A program made the position numbers and the translations under genes. Below the pieces are notes generated by a model. The model searched no databases. It was not told the origin of the DNA and saw only the letters and a list, made by a program, of their open reading frames with translations. Below are positions 48,309 through 57,497 of a stretch of 64,000 bases of DNA, piece after piece. Numbering within the stretch: position 1 is the stretch's first letter; every line of letters begins with the position of its first letter. The stretch is from Candidatus Krumholzibacteriota bacterium (lineage in GTDB: Bacteria; Krumholzibacteriota; Krumholzibacteriia; Krumholzibacteriales; Krumholzibacteriaceae): the NCBI GenBank assembly GCA_016932415.1, contig JAFGCX010000020.1, positions 1 to 64,000 on the forward strand, in the 5' to 3' direction.

Positions 48309-48384
48309 TGGAGCGGGAAACGGGGTTCGAACCCGCGACCTCAACCTTGGCAAGGTTGCGCTCTACCAGCTGAGCTATTCCCGC
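48309..48384 (-). tRNA. tRNA-Gly (GCC)
   Basis: Acceptor GCGGGAA/TTCCCGC, anticodon stem CAACC/GGTTG with loop TTGCCAA (GCC), T arm GGTTCGAACCC, discriminator T, CCA encoded. First of three tRNAs in the order Gly-Cys-Leu. Confidence 0.96.
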
Positions 48385-48430
48385 TCTCCATTCCTGACTT
48401 AATTTTTCTATAGACTATATAAATAAAGCT

Positions 48431-49936
48431 TTATCCGCTTGTCAACCTCATTCCTGTTTTCCCGACAGTCTTTTGATACATTTTTATGTATTCCCTCGCT
48501 GAATTCTCCCACGAGTGATCTTCCTTCATTATTCTTTTTCTCGTCCTGGTCACGGCGGCCTTGTCACTGAAGAACTTAAGCGCCCTTTCGACAGTTTCTA
48601 TCAGCGCCTTGGGAGTATACTCCTCAAAGGTAAAACCGTTCCCCCTGTTACCTTTTGGCGAGAGTTCGCTGATCGTATCCTTTAGACCCCCGGTGGCTCT
48701 TACGATAGGGATCGTCCCGTATCGCAGGGAGTACATCTGGTTCAGACCGCACGGTTCATACTTCGACGGCATCATGAAAAAATCGCTTCCAGCTTCGATA
48801 AGATGAGCAAGCCTGTTACTGAACGCGAGCTTGATCCCGAGTTTTGATGGATATTTTGCCGCCAGTTCGGTATAGAGTTCGTGATATTTTTTCTGGCCGG
48901 TTCCAAGGATTACGAATTTAAGATCATCTTTCATCAGGTCTTCGAAAGCTTCCGAAAGGATATCAAAACCTTTCTGGTCGACAAGTCTCGATACAATACC
49001 GATCACGGGATCATCACCGGTGGGCAGTCCGAACTCGGTGAGAAGTTCGTCTCGGTTTTCCCTCTTCCCTTCAAGATCTTCAACAGAAAAATGATGCGAC
49101 AGATTTTCATCTGTCTCCGGGTCCCAGGCACTCGGATCGATCCCGTTGAGAATACCGTTAAGGTCTTCCTTCCTGTATGTAAGGACACCTTCAAGGCCAT
49201 ACCCGTATTCCTCGTCCTCTGATATCTCGTCGGCGTAAGCCTTGCTGACCGTACTAATCGTTCCGGAAAACAGCAGGGCCATCTTCATTAAATTCACCCG
49301 TCCCCAGAATTCGAATGGACTCATCGGCTGAAAAAGCTCTTTACCTATCCCTGCTTTCTCAAGAAAATCCGGTTCGAAAGTTCCCTGATATGCGAGATTA
49401 TGGACGCTGAAAACTGTTCCTGTATATTCGAACAGTCCATTATTCTCTTCTTCCAGCGAAAGATAGACCGGTATCAATCCAGAATGAAAATCGTTACAGT
49501 GAATAATATCCGGTTTCAACCCCAGTATCTTGATCGCTTCTATGACCGCCCTGTTAAAGAAGATCACCCTCTCATCCTCGTCCTTGTAGGCTTCCCCCGT
49601 CTCCGGGACAGTATAGATACCCTTGCGTCCATAGAAATGCTCGTTGTCTATAAAATAGACCCTGATCTGCGTACCCGGTTTCAGCGTGGAACAGAGTCCG
49701 AATTCAATGTCGGTACCGTTCACTGGAACCCTCATCTTCTCAATGCCCTTTTCCTCTTTTATGCCGAATTTTTTCCTGTCGACCTCGGAATAAAGGGGAG
49801 TGAATATGACAAGGTCGCAACCGAGTTTTTCAAGCTCATCCGGGAGGGCTCCGATAACATCTGCAAGCCCGCCTACTTTTGAAAACGGCACCATTTCGGT
49901 TGAGACAAGAACTACCTTCATCTGTTTTTCAGCCAT
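48431..49936 (-). CDS. glgA: Glycogen synthase (GlgA, GT5)
   Basis: Builds alpha-1,4-glucan from ADP- or UDP-glucose in the cytosol. 501 residues with the N-terminal K-V-G-G-L-A-D motif (binds the donor), H-N-L-A-Y-Q-G and the C-terminal E-P-C-G-L-N-Q-M. It begins 2 nt after galT, so sugar-nucleotide handling and glycogen synthesis are coupled. Confidence 0.93.
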   Translation of the reverse strand: MAEKQMKVVLVSTEMVPFSKVGGLADVIGALPDELEKLGCDLVIFTPLYSEVDRKKFGIKEEKGIEKMRVPVNGTDIEFGLCSTLKPGTQIRVYFIDNEHFYGRKGIYTVPETGEAYKDEDERVIFFNRAVIEAIKILGLKPDIIHCNDFHSGLIPVYLSLEEENNGLFEYTGTVFSVHNLAYQGTFEPDFLEKAGIGKELFQPMSPFEFWGRVNLMKMALLFSGTISTVSKAYADEISEDEEYGYGLEGVLTYRKEDLNGILNGIDPSAWDPETDENLSHHFSVEDLEGKRENRDELLTEFGLPTGDDPVIGIVSRLVDQKGFDILSEAFEDLMKDDLKFVILGTGQKKYHELYTELAAKYPSKLGIKLAFSNRLAHLIEAGSDFFMMPSKYEPCGLNQMYSLRYGTIPIVRATGGLKDTISELSPKGNRGNGFTFEEYTPKALIETVERALKFFSDKAAVTRTRKRIMKEDHSWENSAREYIKMYQKTVGKTGMRLTSG

Positions 49937-49938
49937 CT

Positions 49939-50982
49939 TTATTCCTCGACCTTCTGCGGCTCTTTGTTACCCTCTAGAGAGGAAGATATATCAATATTGC
50001 GCAATACTTCTGCGGCGTCTTCAGGTGGTGTCGGATTAATATAGAAACCGCTGCCCCATTCGAATCCCGCAACTCTCGTAAGCTTCGGCATGATCTCTAT
50101 ATGCCAGTGATAATAATCCAGGTCGGGCTGATCGCACGGCGCTGTATGTATTATCAAGTTAAACGGAGGAGCATCAAGGGCCAGATCTATCCTGAGAAGA
50201 ACGTTCTTCATTATATCGGCCAGACCGGCGAAAAGATCGGCCGGCGTATTCTCATAAGAGGATATATGCTTCAGAGGAAGTACCCATGTCTCGTAGGGAA
50301 ACCTTGCGGCATATGGAGCAAGGGCGATAAAATTCTCGTTCTGGTATACGATCCTTTTCTTTTCCCTTATCTCCTGCTTGAGCATATCGCAATATACGCA
50401 TCTTTCCTTAAGGTTGTAATGGAATTTCGCCCCGTTCAGTTCCTCGACAGCCCGCTTCGGTATGATCGGTGTCGCGATAAGCTGCATGTGAGAATGTTCG
50501 AGGGACGCGCCCGCCTCTTCTCCCCAGTTCTTGAACACGAGAATATACTTGAACCTTGAATCTCTTTTCAGGTCCAGGCACCGTTCTCTCAACGCCCAGA
50601 ATACCGATTCCACGTGATCGACATCGAGATGGTGGAGATTCTTCGCATGGTCCGGCGATTCGATCAGGACCTCGTGTGCTCCGACACCTCTCATCCGGTC
50701 GTAGATCCCGTCGCCACTTTTATCAAGTTCCCCTTCTATCTGCAACGCGGGAAACTTGTTCGGCACTACCCTGATCGTCCACCCTTCCTTGTCCGGAAGT
50801 GATTGAGGAGTCCTGTATGCCAGGACTTCTTTAGGAGTCTTGTCTTCATTTCCATTGCAAAAAGGGCAAAAACCACCTTTCAGCGGGCGTTTTTCCCTCT
50901 TGAAATCGTCGGGCCTCTTACCCCTTTCCGTCGAGATGATCACCCATCTTTCCAGTATGGGGCTTTTTCGCAACTCAGGCAT
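49939..50982 (-). CDS. galT: Hexose-1-phosphate uridylyltransferase
   Basis: 347 residues, HIT superfamily. The catalytic S-L-E-H-S-H-M-Q (H-x-H-x-Q) is near residue 165; zinc Cys pair C-P-F-C near 39-42 and H-L-D-V-D-H-V are present. GalT would exchange UDP between glucose and galactose 1-phosphates. Some relatives act on other sugars. Followed directly by glgA. Confidence 0.88.
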   Translation of the reverse strand: MPELRKSPILERWVIISTERGKRPDDFKREKRPLKGGFCPFCNGNEDKTPKEVLAYRTPQSLPDKEGWTIRVVPNKFPALQIEGELDKSGDGIYDRMRGVGAHEVLIESPDHAKNLHHLDVDHVESVFWALRERCLDLKRDSRFKYILVFKNWGEEAGASLEHSHMQLIATPIIPKRAVEELNGAKFHYNLKERCVYCDMLKQEIREKKRIVYQNENFIALAPYAARFPYETWVLPLKHISSYENTPADLFAGLADIMKNVLLRIDLALDAPPFNLIIHTAPCDQPDLDYYHWHIEIMPKLTRVAGFEWGSGFYINPTPPEDAAEVLRNIDISSSLEGNKEPQKVEE

Positions 50983-51012
50983 GGATGCTATACTCCTTAT
51001 GTTGACAACAAG

Positions 51013-51573
51013 CTATTTCCTTACAGTGGTATTAACTATCCAGCAATCGGGATATCCATCGACAAGTTTTTTCCTGGCTTGTGAGGCATCTTCCCTCGTC
51101 AGGAAGTCACCGACTCGCACTTTGTACATTCCATCCTCAAACTCTATATATACTGCAAGACCTGTTCCCGCCATGATATTATTTTTCAGTTCGCCTGCTT
51201 TCCCCAGATCGGAAGAGGCGAAAACCTGTATCCTGTAACCTGTATCGTAATTTGAGGCTTCCACCGCCGCTTCGGAGAGATCCTTGACCGTGAAAGAATC
51301 GACCGATATCTTTTCCTCAAAATCAAGATTCTCGATCTTCTTATCGATCACCTCGTCTTCGAGGATCTCATCCTCCAGATCGTACACGAGTTCTTCCGCC
51401 TGTTCCTCCACCTTCGTCTCCGAAACCACCCGCTTCGAAGGGGTCTTTTCCCGTTCTACCACGACAGGGACTCTACCGGATACTTCGGACCGGGTACACC
51501 CAAGCTGAAGCAAAAGAATTATTGCCGCGTTAATGAATAAAACAGCTGAAATAATCCTGCAGGATTTCCGCAT
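51013..51573 (-). CDS. SPOR-domain lipoprotein
   Basis: 186 residues. Signal peptide ends in a lipobox (L-Q-L-G-C). An acidic, Glu-rich linker (about 40-105) leads to a C-terminal SPOR domain (Y-R-I-Q-V-F-A-S...Y-K-V-R-V-G-D-F), which binds denuded peptidoglycan at division or remodelling sites. ATG 51573 follows GGAGGA. Separate from the glycosyltransferase operon by a candidate promoter. Confidence 0.85.
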   Translation of the reverse strand: MRKSCRIISAVLFINAAIILLLQLGCTRSEVSGRVPVVVEREKTPSKRVVSETKVEEQAEELVYDLEDEILEDEVIDKKIENLDFEEKISVDSFTVKDLSEAAVEASNYDTGYRIQVFASSDLGKAGELKNNIMAGTGLAVYIEFEDGMYKVRVGDFLTREDASQARKKLVDGYPDCWIVNTTVRK

Positions 51574-51616
51574 TGTACGTCCTCCCATCCGAAAAAGCTC
51601 AAATGCGCTTCGCCAC

Positions 51617-51645
51617 TAACTAACAAATAAACGTGGCGATGTCAA
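51617..51645 (-). promoter_or_regulatory. Candidate promoter of the SPOR gene
   Basis: TTGACA (51645-51640), 17 nt, TAGTTA (51622-51617). The -35 is perfect and the -10 modest. Confidence 0.4.
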
Positions 51646-51656
51646 TGAAATATGGA

Positions 51657-52805
51657 CTACGAACCCTGGCGCCCGTAGAGAATATCGAGGTAGAACCTTT
51701 CTGTCCTTTCTGTTATCAGATCCCAGTTATATTCGATCTCAACCTTTTTCCTTCCTTCCTTTCCCAGCTTTTCCCGTTCTTCTTCGGTGAGGGATAACAT
51801 CTCCTTCAGAGCGCGCGTAAGATCGCCGGGATCGTCGTGGATAAAGGTCAACGATGAGCCGCCGGCGACCTCAAGATTTTCGGGGATATCGCTTATCAGG
51901 ACCGGCCTGGAAAAACTCATCGCCTCCATGAGCGAGATCGGCAATCCTTCTACGGTCGACGGCAGAACATAAAACGCGCAATGAGCGTATAGTTCGTCGA
52001 GTTCAGCACCTGAGATATATCCTGGAAAGATCACTCTTTCATCAGCTTTTTCATGAAGAGTCCTGGCGTACCGCGTCTCAAAACGCTCATCCCCGACTAT
52101 GACAAGCTTCAAGGGTGTATCGACAGCCTGGTACGCTTCTATCAGCGAATGGAATCCCCTCTCGATAATGAACCTGCCTACGGTAAGGATATATCCTCCC
52201 TTTTTAAGGCCCAATCCGGAAGAATCCGCAAATTCAGGCATTTCGCGCAGGGAAGCGCCATTCGGTATATATTCGACCCTTCTTCCGTATTTTCCCGATA
52301 GCTGGGCGGTCATAAGCTTTGATACGGCGATCGTCGCGGACGAGTTCTTTACCGCGCATCTCTCGCCAAACCGTAACATCGATTTGGCCAGCTTTCCCCA
52401 CTTTATCTGCCTGTAATCCAGAGCGTGTATTGTCGACACTGTTTTCTTTCCTGAAACACGAGGGATCACGTTGAAGATCGAGGGGCCTATTCCATGAAAA
52501 TGGACGATATCATAATCCCTGAAAATGGAAACGAACGAAGAAAGAAAAGAGTTGGTCGCCGTATCCAGATTTTTTGTCCGAACAGACGGAAGGATCTCGA
52601 TCTTCATTCCAAGATATTCGGCCTGCTGACTGAACGGCTTTCTTCCGAAAACAGTCACATTGTGCCCTCTGCTGACGAGTCGCCTTCCGATCTCCTCTAC
52701 ATGCCGCTCTATTCCGCCGAATAACGCCGGCAGACCTTTTGATCCAATGATAGCTATATTCAATTTCCCGTTACTTTCCTGTTTCCGCCGGAATCCACGC
52801 CACAA
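51657..52805 (-). CDS. GT4 glycosyltransferase (cluster 2)
   Basis: Retaining GT-B glycosyltransferase of about 382 residues. N-terminal G-S-K-G-L-P-A-L-F-G-G-I-E-R-H-V is typical of the DUF1972/rhamnosyl branch, and the C-terminal donor site is L-P-S-T-V-E-G-L-P-I-S-L-M-E-A-M. The start is TTG at 52805, or another TTG at 52763 directly before N-I-A-I-I-G. Last gene of the minus operon. Confidence 0.88.
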   Translation of the reverse strand: MWRGFRRKQESNGKLNIAIIGSKGLPALFGGIERHVEEIGRRLVSRGHNVTVFGRKPFSQQAEYLGMKIEILPSVRTKNLDTATNSFLSSFVSIFRDYDIVHFHGIGPSIFNVIPRVSGKKTVSTIHALDYRQIKWGKLAKSMLRFGERCAVKNSSATIAVSKLMTAQLSGKYGRRVEYIPNGASLREMPEFADSSGLGLKKGGYILTVGRFIIERGFHSLIEAYQAVDTPLKLVIVGDERFETRYARTLHEKADERVIFPGYISGAELDELYAHCAFYVLPSTVEGLPISLMEAMSFSRPVLISDIPENLEVAGGSSLTFIHDDPGDLTRALKEMLSLTEEEREKLGKEGRKKVEIEYNWDLITERTERFYLDILYGRQGS

Positions 52806-52808
52806 AGA

Positions 52809-53810
52809 TCAGGTCACCGAGATTCCCGCTCCGAGCAACAGCCTCGCCCAGTTTTTAAGTATCCACCAGATGGGGCGAATGGGATTTCTCTTCATCGAGA
52901 CTCTCGCGGTGCATATCATCCAGCATGGAAGCCTGCAGCTGTCAACAGCCTTTCTTGCCTTCTCCGCCTTTTCACTGTTCCATATCTCCTTGAACGAAGA
53001 TTCGTTGAGGTTGCCCATCTCTTTCTCGAGAGTAAGGCATGGATACACTTTTCCCTCTGGATCGATGAAGACCGAATCGCGTCCCGCCCTGCATCCAAGC
53101 GCTCTTTCTCCGGCCATGTTGTATCTCAGTACTCCGGAGTAGAAATACGCCCTCAACCATCTTTTAGGGCTTAGACTGAAAAGTTCCTTTTTCATCACGT
53201 ATTTCAATTCCCGTTCGAGATCCCCGGGATCAACTTGTTGGTTGTCTGAAGTCGAAAAATAAAACTCCGAATTCTGCACAACCGAAGTAGTGAACTGGTA
53301 TCCGTATTGCCTTGAGAGATCGTACACGGCGCCGAGATGCTTCACGTTCTCCTTTTGAGCTGTGAATGCCACTCGGACGTTCCTGTACCCTATTCTTTTA
53401 AGTTGATTGAGGGTTTCGAGGACTTTCTCAAACCCCCCGTCGACTCCTCTTATCCTGTCGTGTACTTCGCCGATACCATCAAGGGAAACTGCGATCCCGA
53501 CCTTTTTTGATATTGCCAACAATTTCGGCGCGACGTGCGCGATCTTCTTGCTCTGAAAACCGTTAGTTGAGATCACAATCCTCGGATTTTCGGCTTTTTC
53601 ATGTATCTCCCTGACAAGTTCGACGATATCATCCCTCAGGAACGGTTCTCCGCCGGTAATATTGACATCATTCAGCGTTTCGGGCAGGCTGGTATAGGCC
53701 GCGGCCGGCATCTCCGCTCCGGGAGGCAGCTTCCAGATATTGCACATATTACACCTGGAATCACATCTGTATGTTATCGCCGTGACTGCATCGATAGGAA
53801 GATGCATCAT
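52809..53810 (-). CDS. Radical SAM enzyme with C-terminal Cys motif
   Basis: 333 residues. The [4Fe-4S] site is C-D-S-R-C-N-M-C near residue 16, with N-I-T-G-G-E-P-F-L and S-T-N-G-F-Q-S. The C-terminus has a SPASM-like set of cysteines (G-C-R-A-G, Y-P-C-L, S-C-R-L-P-C-W-M-I-C) for further clusters. It sits between two GT4 genes, so it may modify a sugar, lipid carrier or a small peptide. Substrate unknown. Confidence 0.85.
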   Translation of the reverse strand: MMHLPIDAVTAITYRCDSRCNMCNIWKLPPGAEMPAAAYTSLPETLNDVNITGGEPFLRDDIVELVREIHEKAENPRIVISTNGFQSKKIAHVAPKLLAISKKVGIAVSLDGIGEVHDRIRGVDGGFEKVLETLNQLKRIGYRNVRVAFTAQKENVKHLGAVYDLSRQYGYQFTTSVVQNSEFYFSTSDNQQVDPGDLERELKYVMKKELFSLSPKRWLRAYFYSGVLRYNMAGERALGCRAGRDSVFIDPEGKVYPCLTLEKEMGNLNESSFKEIWNSEKAEKARKAVDSCRLPCWMICTARVSMKRNPIRPIWWILKNWARLLLGAGISVT

Positions 53811-53837
53811 ATCACCTGCTTTCGGGAATCATCTTTT

Positions 53838-54968
53838 TCAATCAAAAAGTCCTGCATAGCCTTCTATCATCCTGTCTACGGAAAAATCCCTTATTACCCT
53901 ATCTCTGGCCTTTCGACCTATTTCTTCCCTGAATGTTCTCTCCTTGCTCAACCGTATCATATTTTCCGCAAGCGCTCCGACATCTCCGCTTTCAATGAGG
54001 ATCCCTTCCCTACCGTCTTCGAGCATCTCCGGAATCGATCCAACCGCGGTAGATATCACGGGCAGTCCCGTTGCCATCGCCTCCAGGATGGTGAGAGGAA
54101 ATGTTTCGACAACGGGAAACGATGAGAGTATTGCTACATCAGTCGCCGCTAAAATCGATTCCGTGTCTTCTCTCCTTCCAAGGAATTTCAATGTCCCTTG
54201 CGAAAGAAGCCTGTCCGCGGCTTTTTTAAGCCCAGTTTCCATGGGACCCTCTCCCACTATAAGAAACCTGAAACGACCCCCTTCACTTTCCGCTATCTTC
54301 AAAGCAGCCTCGATGAACATCATATGGTTCTTTTCCGGTCTCAACGCGGCGATTATTGTGACAACGAAATCCTCATCAGACAGGCCGAGCAATTTTTTAG
54401 CCCCTTTCTTCTCCCGCGTCTCAACCGGATGGAAACGTGCAATATCCACACCATTATTTATTATTACGAGCCTGTCATCGGATACGCCCTCATTTTCGGA
54501 AAGGAAATCCCTGTGATTATCCGCAAGAGCAATCACCTTGTCGTAACTGCCCAGAACGAGCCTGTCTGTCCAATTGAAGATCTTGCCCGTCTTCCACAAC
54601 CCTGTCGAATGGACAGAGAGGACTTTTCGCCTGCCATCGATGAATTTCGTCGCGATCGCCGTAAGGAAAATAGCATCGTGATGATCGAGGACGATAATGC
54701 CCGCGCCTGGATATCTTTTAAGTACTCCGGCAAGACGGAAAACGGCGAGTGGGTCATACCTCGCGCCCGCGAGGCGCGAAAAAGTCCGGATTCCCGACGA
54801 GGCGATTGCTTCGCCCACTTCGCCTGGCTCTCTCAGGCAGACCAGGACCGGTTCCAGACGATGGCGCGGAAGGAGCTCGCAAAGGGCTTTTACGATCACC
54901 TCGGCTCCGCCCGTCACGAGGGTGGAACAGACAATAATCAGATTTTTATCCTTACCGGTCGAATTCAT
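53838..54968 (-). CDS. GT4 glycosyltransferase (cluster 2)
   Basis: About 376 residues with the acceptor-side T-L-V-T-G-G-A-E near the N-terminus and the donor site P-V-V-E-T-F-P-L-T-I-L-E-A-M-A-T-G-L-P-V. ATG 54968 lies 11 nt after the acetyltransferase stop. The open frame extends 84 codons further but that stretch is a shadow of the acetyltransferase gene. Confidence 0.88.
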   Translation of the reverse strand: MNSTGKDKNLIIVCSTLVTGGAEVIVKALCELLPRHRLEPVLVCLREPGEVGEAIASSGIRTFSRLAGARYDPLAVFRLAGVLKRYPGAGIIVLDHHDAIFLTAIATKFIDGRRKVLSVHSTGLWKTGKIFNWTDRLVLGSYDKVIALADNHRDFLSENEGVSDDRLVIINNGVDIARFHPVETREKKGAKKLLGLSDEDFVVTIIAALRPEKNHMMFIEAALKIAESEGGRFRFLIVGEGPMETGLKKAADRLLSQGTLKFLGRREDTESILAATDVAILSSFPVVETFPLTILEAMATGLPVISTAVGSIPEMLEDGREGILIESGDVGALAENMIRLSKERTFREEIGRKARDRVIRDFSVDRMIEGYAGLFD

Positions 54969-54979
54969 AAAGGGAGCCT

Positions 54980-55627
54980 TTAAAGATAAGGCGCCTCTCT
55001 CCGGCCCTGTTTGCACTTCAGGTCGACAAGCTTCCCCTGTACTCTGGCGGGGTTGCCATACGCGAGGACTCCGGGAGGTAGATCCCTGGTCACCACGGAA
55101 CCGCTCCCGACTAGCGTTCCTTCGCCTATCGTCACATAAGGTACGACAGTAACGTTGACGCCCAGCCTGCATCCCTTTTTCAAAACGGGTCCTCGCATAC
55201 ATTCGCCGGAATCGGGGCATCCAGGGTGGATATCATTGGCTATCGTGACTCCTGGCGCCATGAAAACATCATCCTCGATCACTGTGAACTGGGCTACATA
55301 GATATTGCAGTGTATCTTTACATTATTTCCTATTGTGCATCCGTAATCTATTACCGAGTTGTTCCAGATCGAAAAATGATCACCTATGGTATTCTGTTCG
55401 CGGATCACGACATTATGACCTGTCTCGAATTGAGTCCCAATGATCGATCCGGCATAGATAACCGATCCGCTCCTGATCCTCGCCTTCTCGCCGATATCGA
55501 GCCTGTCGCTGATATTCTTTCTTGGCGAGAGATAACCTATGATCGCTTCCGGGTCGATCGAAGATCCATCTCCCAGATGTACCTGTCCCAGTCTTTCCGG
55601 GTTCTTTTCGGGTTTCATACTGTCCAT
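54980..55627 (-). CDS. Hexapeptide-repeat N-acetyltransferase (WbpD/WlbB-like)
   Basis: 215 residues of left-handed beta-helix repeats (I-G-N-N-V-K-I-H, I-G-E-G-T-L-V-G) and a C-terminal A-Y-G-N-P-A-R. In the Wbp/Wlb route this acetylates the 3-amino group of a UDP-2-acetamido-3-amino-uronic acid. Upstream oxidoreductase and aminotransferase homologues in the same operon support that reading. A second ATG at 55618 is an alternative start. Confidence 0.85.
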   Translation of the reverse strand: MDSMKPEKNPERLGQVHLGDGSSIDPEAIIGYLSPRKNISDRLDIGEKARIRSGSVIYAGSIIGTQFETGHNVVIREQNTIGDHFSIWNNSVIDYGCTIGNNVKIHCNIYVAQFTVIEDDVFMAPGVTIANDIHPGCPDSGECMRGPVLKKGCRLGVNVTVVPYVTIGEGTLVGSGSVVTRDLPPGVLAYGNPARVQGKLVDLKCKQGRREAPYL

Positions 55628-55633
55628 CCTGAT

Positions 55634-56659
55634 CTAAGTTAAAGATTTCGGATACTCGATCTCGATCTGTCTGCCGTTTTCCATGATCGACCGGTCGATC
55701 GCGTCAAGAACCAGCAGTACTTCAAGACCGTGCCTGCCGCTGCTTCTCATCTCTTTTCCCGCGATACAATCGAGAAAATGCTGACACTCTATCTTCAACG
55801 GCTCGGCATCATCGAGCTTGGGGATGGAAATATCACCGTATCTGTAGGAAAGTTGAAACTCTCCGAAAGTGTCGTAGTGAGGAATCACGTCGACGCCCTT
55901 GTCATAAATACGGATCTTCTCCAGGCTTGCGACATCATCATATAAAAGCATTTTTTTGCTTCCGACGACAGTCGTTTTCCTTATCTTGTTAGGATTAAGC
56001 CATGATACCTGAAGATTCGCAAGTACTGAACCGGGGTATGTCAAAGTGACGAAAGCGACATCCTGTATACCCGGCTGGATATACGAATGCCCCACCGCAG
56101 ACACCGATACCGGCCTCGACTCGAGGATGTAGTTCATTATCGACAGGTCATGCGGAGCAAGGTCCCACACGACGTTGATATCTTCCTGGAAAAGTCCAAG
56201 ATTCACCCGGGAAGTCGACATGTAATATATGTCTCCCAGCTCGCCTTCCCTTATCAGGGCCCTTATCTTGTTCACGGCAGCTGTATATACGAATGTATGG
56301 CCGACCATAAGAGTCCTTTTGCATCTGTCAGCCGTGTCGATCAGTTTCACACCTTCCTCAACGTTCTGAGTAAGAGGTTTTTCGCAAAACACGTGTTTTC
56401 CCGCCTCCAGGGCGTCGACCGCGAGTTTGAAGTGCGTGGATACAGGAGTCGCGATAACGACAGCGTCAATATCGGGGTCTTTGATGATATCAAGGTAGTC
56501 GCGCGTCACGGAGATCGATGGATATAACTTTTTCATATGCTCCAGACGCTTCTGATCCAGATCGGAACAGATCTTTACCTCAGCGTCGTCAAGCGCCGAA
56601 AAGTTCCTTATCAGATTTGGGCCCCAATACCCACAACCGATTACTCCTACTGTAATCAA
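55634..56659 (-). CDS. Gfo/Idh/MocA oxidoreductase (WbpB/WlbA-like)
   Basis: 341 residues. NAD motif G-V-I-G-C-G-Y-W-G-P-N, the C-E-K-P-L-T segment with the catalytic Lys, and W-D-L-A-P-H-D. Expected to oxidise C3 of a UDP-N-acetyl uronic acid before transamination. Start TTG at 56659 with GGAGGAAAA. Confidence 0.87.
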   Translation of the reverse strand: MITVGVIGCGYWGPNLIRNFSALDDAEVKICSDLDQKRLEHMKKLYPSISVTRDYLDIIKDPDIDAVVIATPVSTHFKLAVDALEAGKHVFCEKPLTQNVEEGVKLIDTADRCKRTLMVGHTFVYTAAVNKIRALIREGELGDIYYMSTSRVNLGLFQEDINVVWDLAPHDLSIMNYILESRPVSVSAVGHSYIQPGIQDVAFVTLTYPGSVLANLQVSWLNPNKIRKTTVVGSKKMLLYDDVASLEKIRIYDKGVDVIPHYDTFGEFQLSYRYGDISIPKLDDAEPLKIECQHFLDCIAGKEMRSSGRHGLEVLLVLDAIDRSIMENGRQIEIEYPKSLT

Positions 56660-56674
56660 TTTTCCTCCATCCTG

Positions 56675-57412
56675 TTAATAGCCTCCCGTACCGGAAAGCA
56701 TCACCGGTACGGTCTTGACCATGATATTAATATCCATCTTCAGAGACCAGTGTTCGATGTAGTAAAGATCAAGCATCACCATCTCTTGAAATGGAACGGT
56801 GCTTCTACCGCTCACCTGCCAGAGTCCGGTCAGGCCCGGCCTGACTTTCAATCTCAACTTGTGCCAGTTGTCGTAATGCTCGTATTCGTATTCCATCGGC
56901 GGTCTTGGACCTACGATACTCATCTCGCCTTTGAGAATATTTATAAACTGAGGCAACTCGTCAAGACTTGATCTGCGAAGAAAGCTGCCTATCGCGGTTA
57001 CGCGAGGGTCATCCGCTATCTTATAGAGCTTTTCAGGTTTTTCGTCAAGTGAAGATTGAGTGGTCGCGCCCTGAATGAAGTTCTGGGCGAATTCCCGATG
57101 GATGGAATCGTCATTCCCCGCCTTCATCGAGCGGAACTTGTAAAGAAAAAACAGTTCGCCGTTCTCCCCGACTCTCTGTTGTTTAAAAAAGACAGGACCT
57201 CTGGAAGTCAGTTTGATCAGCAACCCTATGGCGAGGAAAAACGGAAAACCAAGAACCAGGACTGCCAGTGAGGCTACGACATCGAAGGAACGTTTGACAA
57301 ACCGTTCAAAGTTGCTTCTTTCCCGTACCTCAAGCAGTGGCCGATTCTTAAGCGGTTCCGCTTGGTGCTGAGACTTAATGGTGCTGTCCAGGGCCAGTGA
57401 ATACTTTCTCAT
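56675..57412 (-). CDS. Polyprenyl-phosphate sugar-1-phosphate transferase (cluster 2)
   Basis: 245 residues with one membrane segment (about 43-67) and the motifs K-R-S-F-D-V-V, G-P-V-F-F-K-Q-Q-R-V-G, Y-K-F-R-S-M, R-R-S-S-L-D-E-L-P-Q, G-P-R-P and V-R-P-G-L-T-G-L-W-Q-V. It is the catalytic core without a CoA-binding domain. Paralogue of the gene at 13.6 kb, so the organism has two initiation enzymes. Confidence 0.93.
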   Translation of the reverse strand: MRKYSLALDSTIKSQHQAEPLKNRPLLEVRERSNFERFVKRSFDVVASLAVLVLGFPFFLAIGLLIKLTSRGPVFFKQQRVGENGELFFLYKFRSMKAGNDDSIHREFAQNFIQGATTQSSLDEKPEKLYKIADDPRVTAIGSFLRRSSLDELPQFINILKGEMSIVGPRPPMEYEYEHYDNWHKLRLKVRPGLTGLWQVSGRSTVPFQEMVMLDLYYIEHWSLKMDINIMVKTVPVMLSGTGGY

Positions 57413-57497
57413 TGCTGTATTGTCCCGTCCCGGTTTCTGCTCAACTTATTTCGTTAACCGTCTTACCTAAGGCCCCCTCCTTGAAAAAGTTAACCTG

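Noticed and set aside
54198-54983. 261-codon ORF antisense to a GT4 gene
   Set aside because: Shadow; the minus-strand frame has clear glycosyltransferase motifs.
54968-55220. 84-residue N-terminal extension of the GT4 protein
   Set aside because: Arg-rich shadow of the acetyltransferase gene on the same strand; domain starts after ATG 54968.
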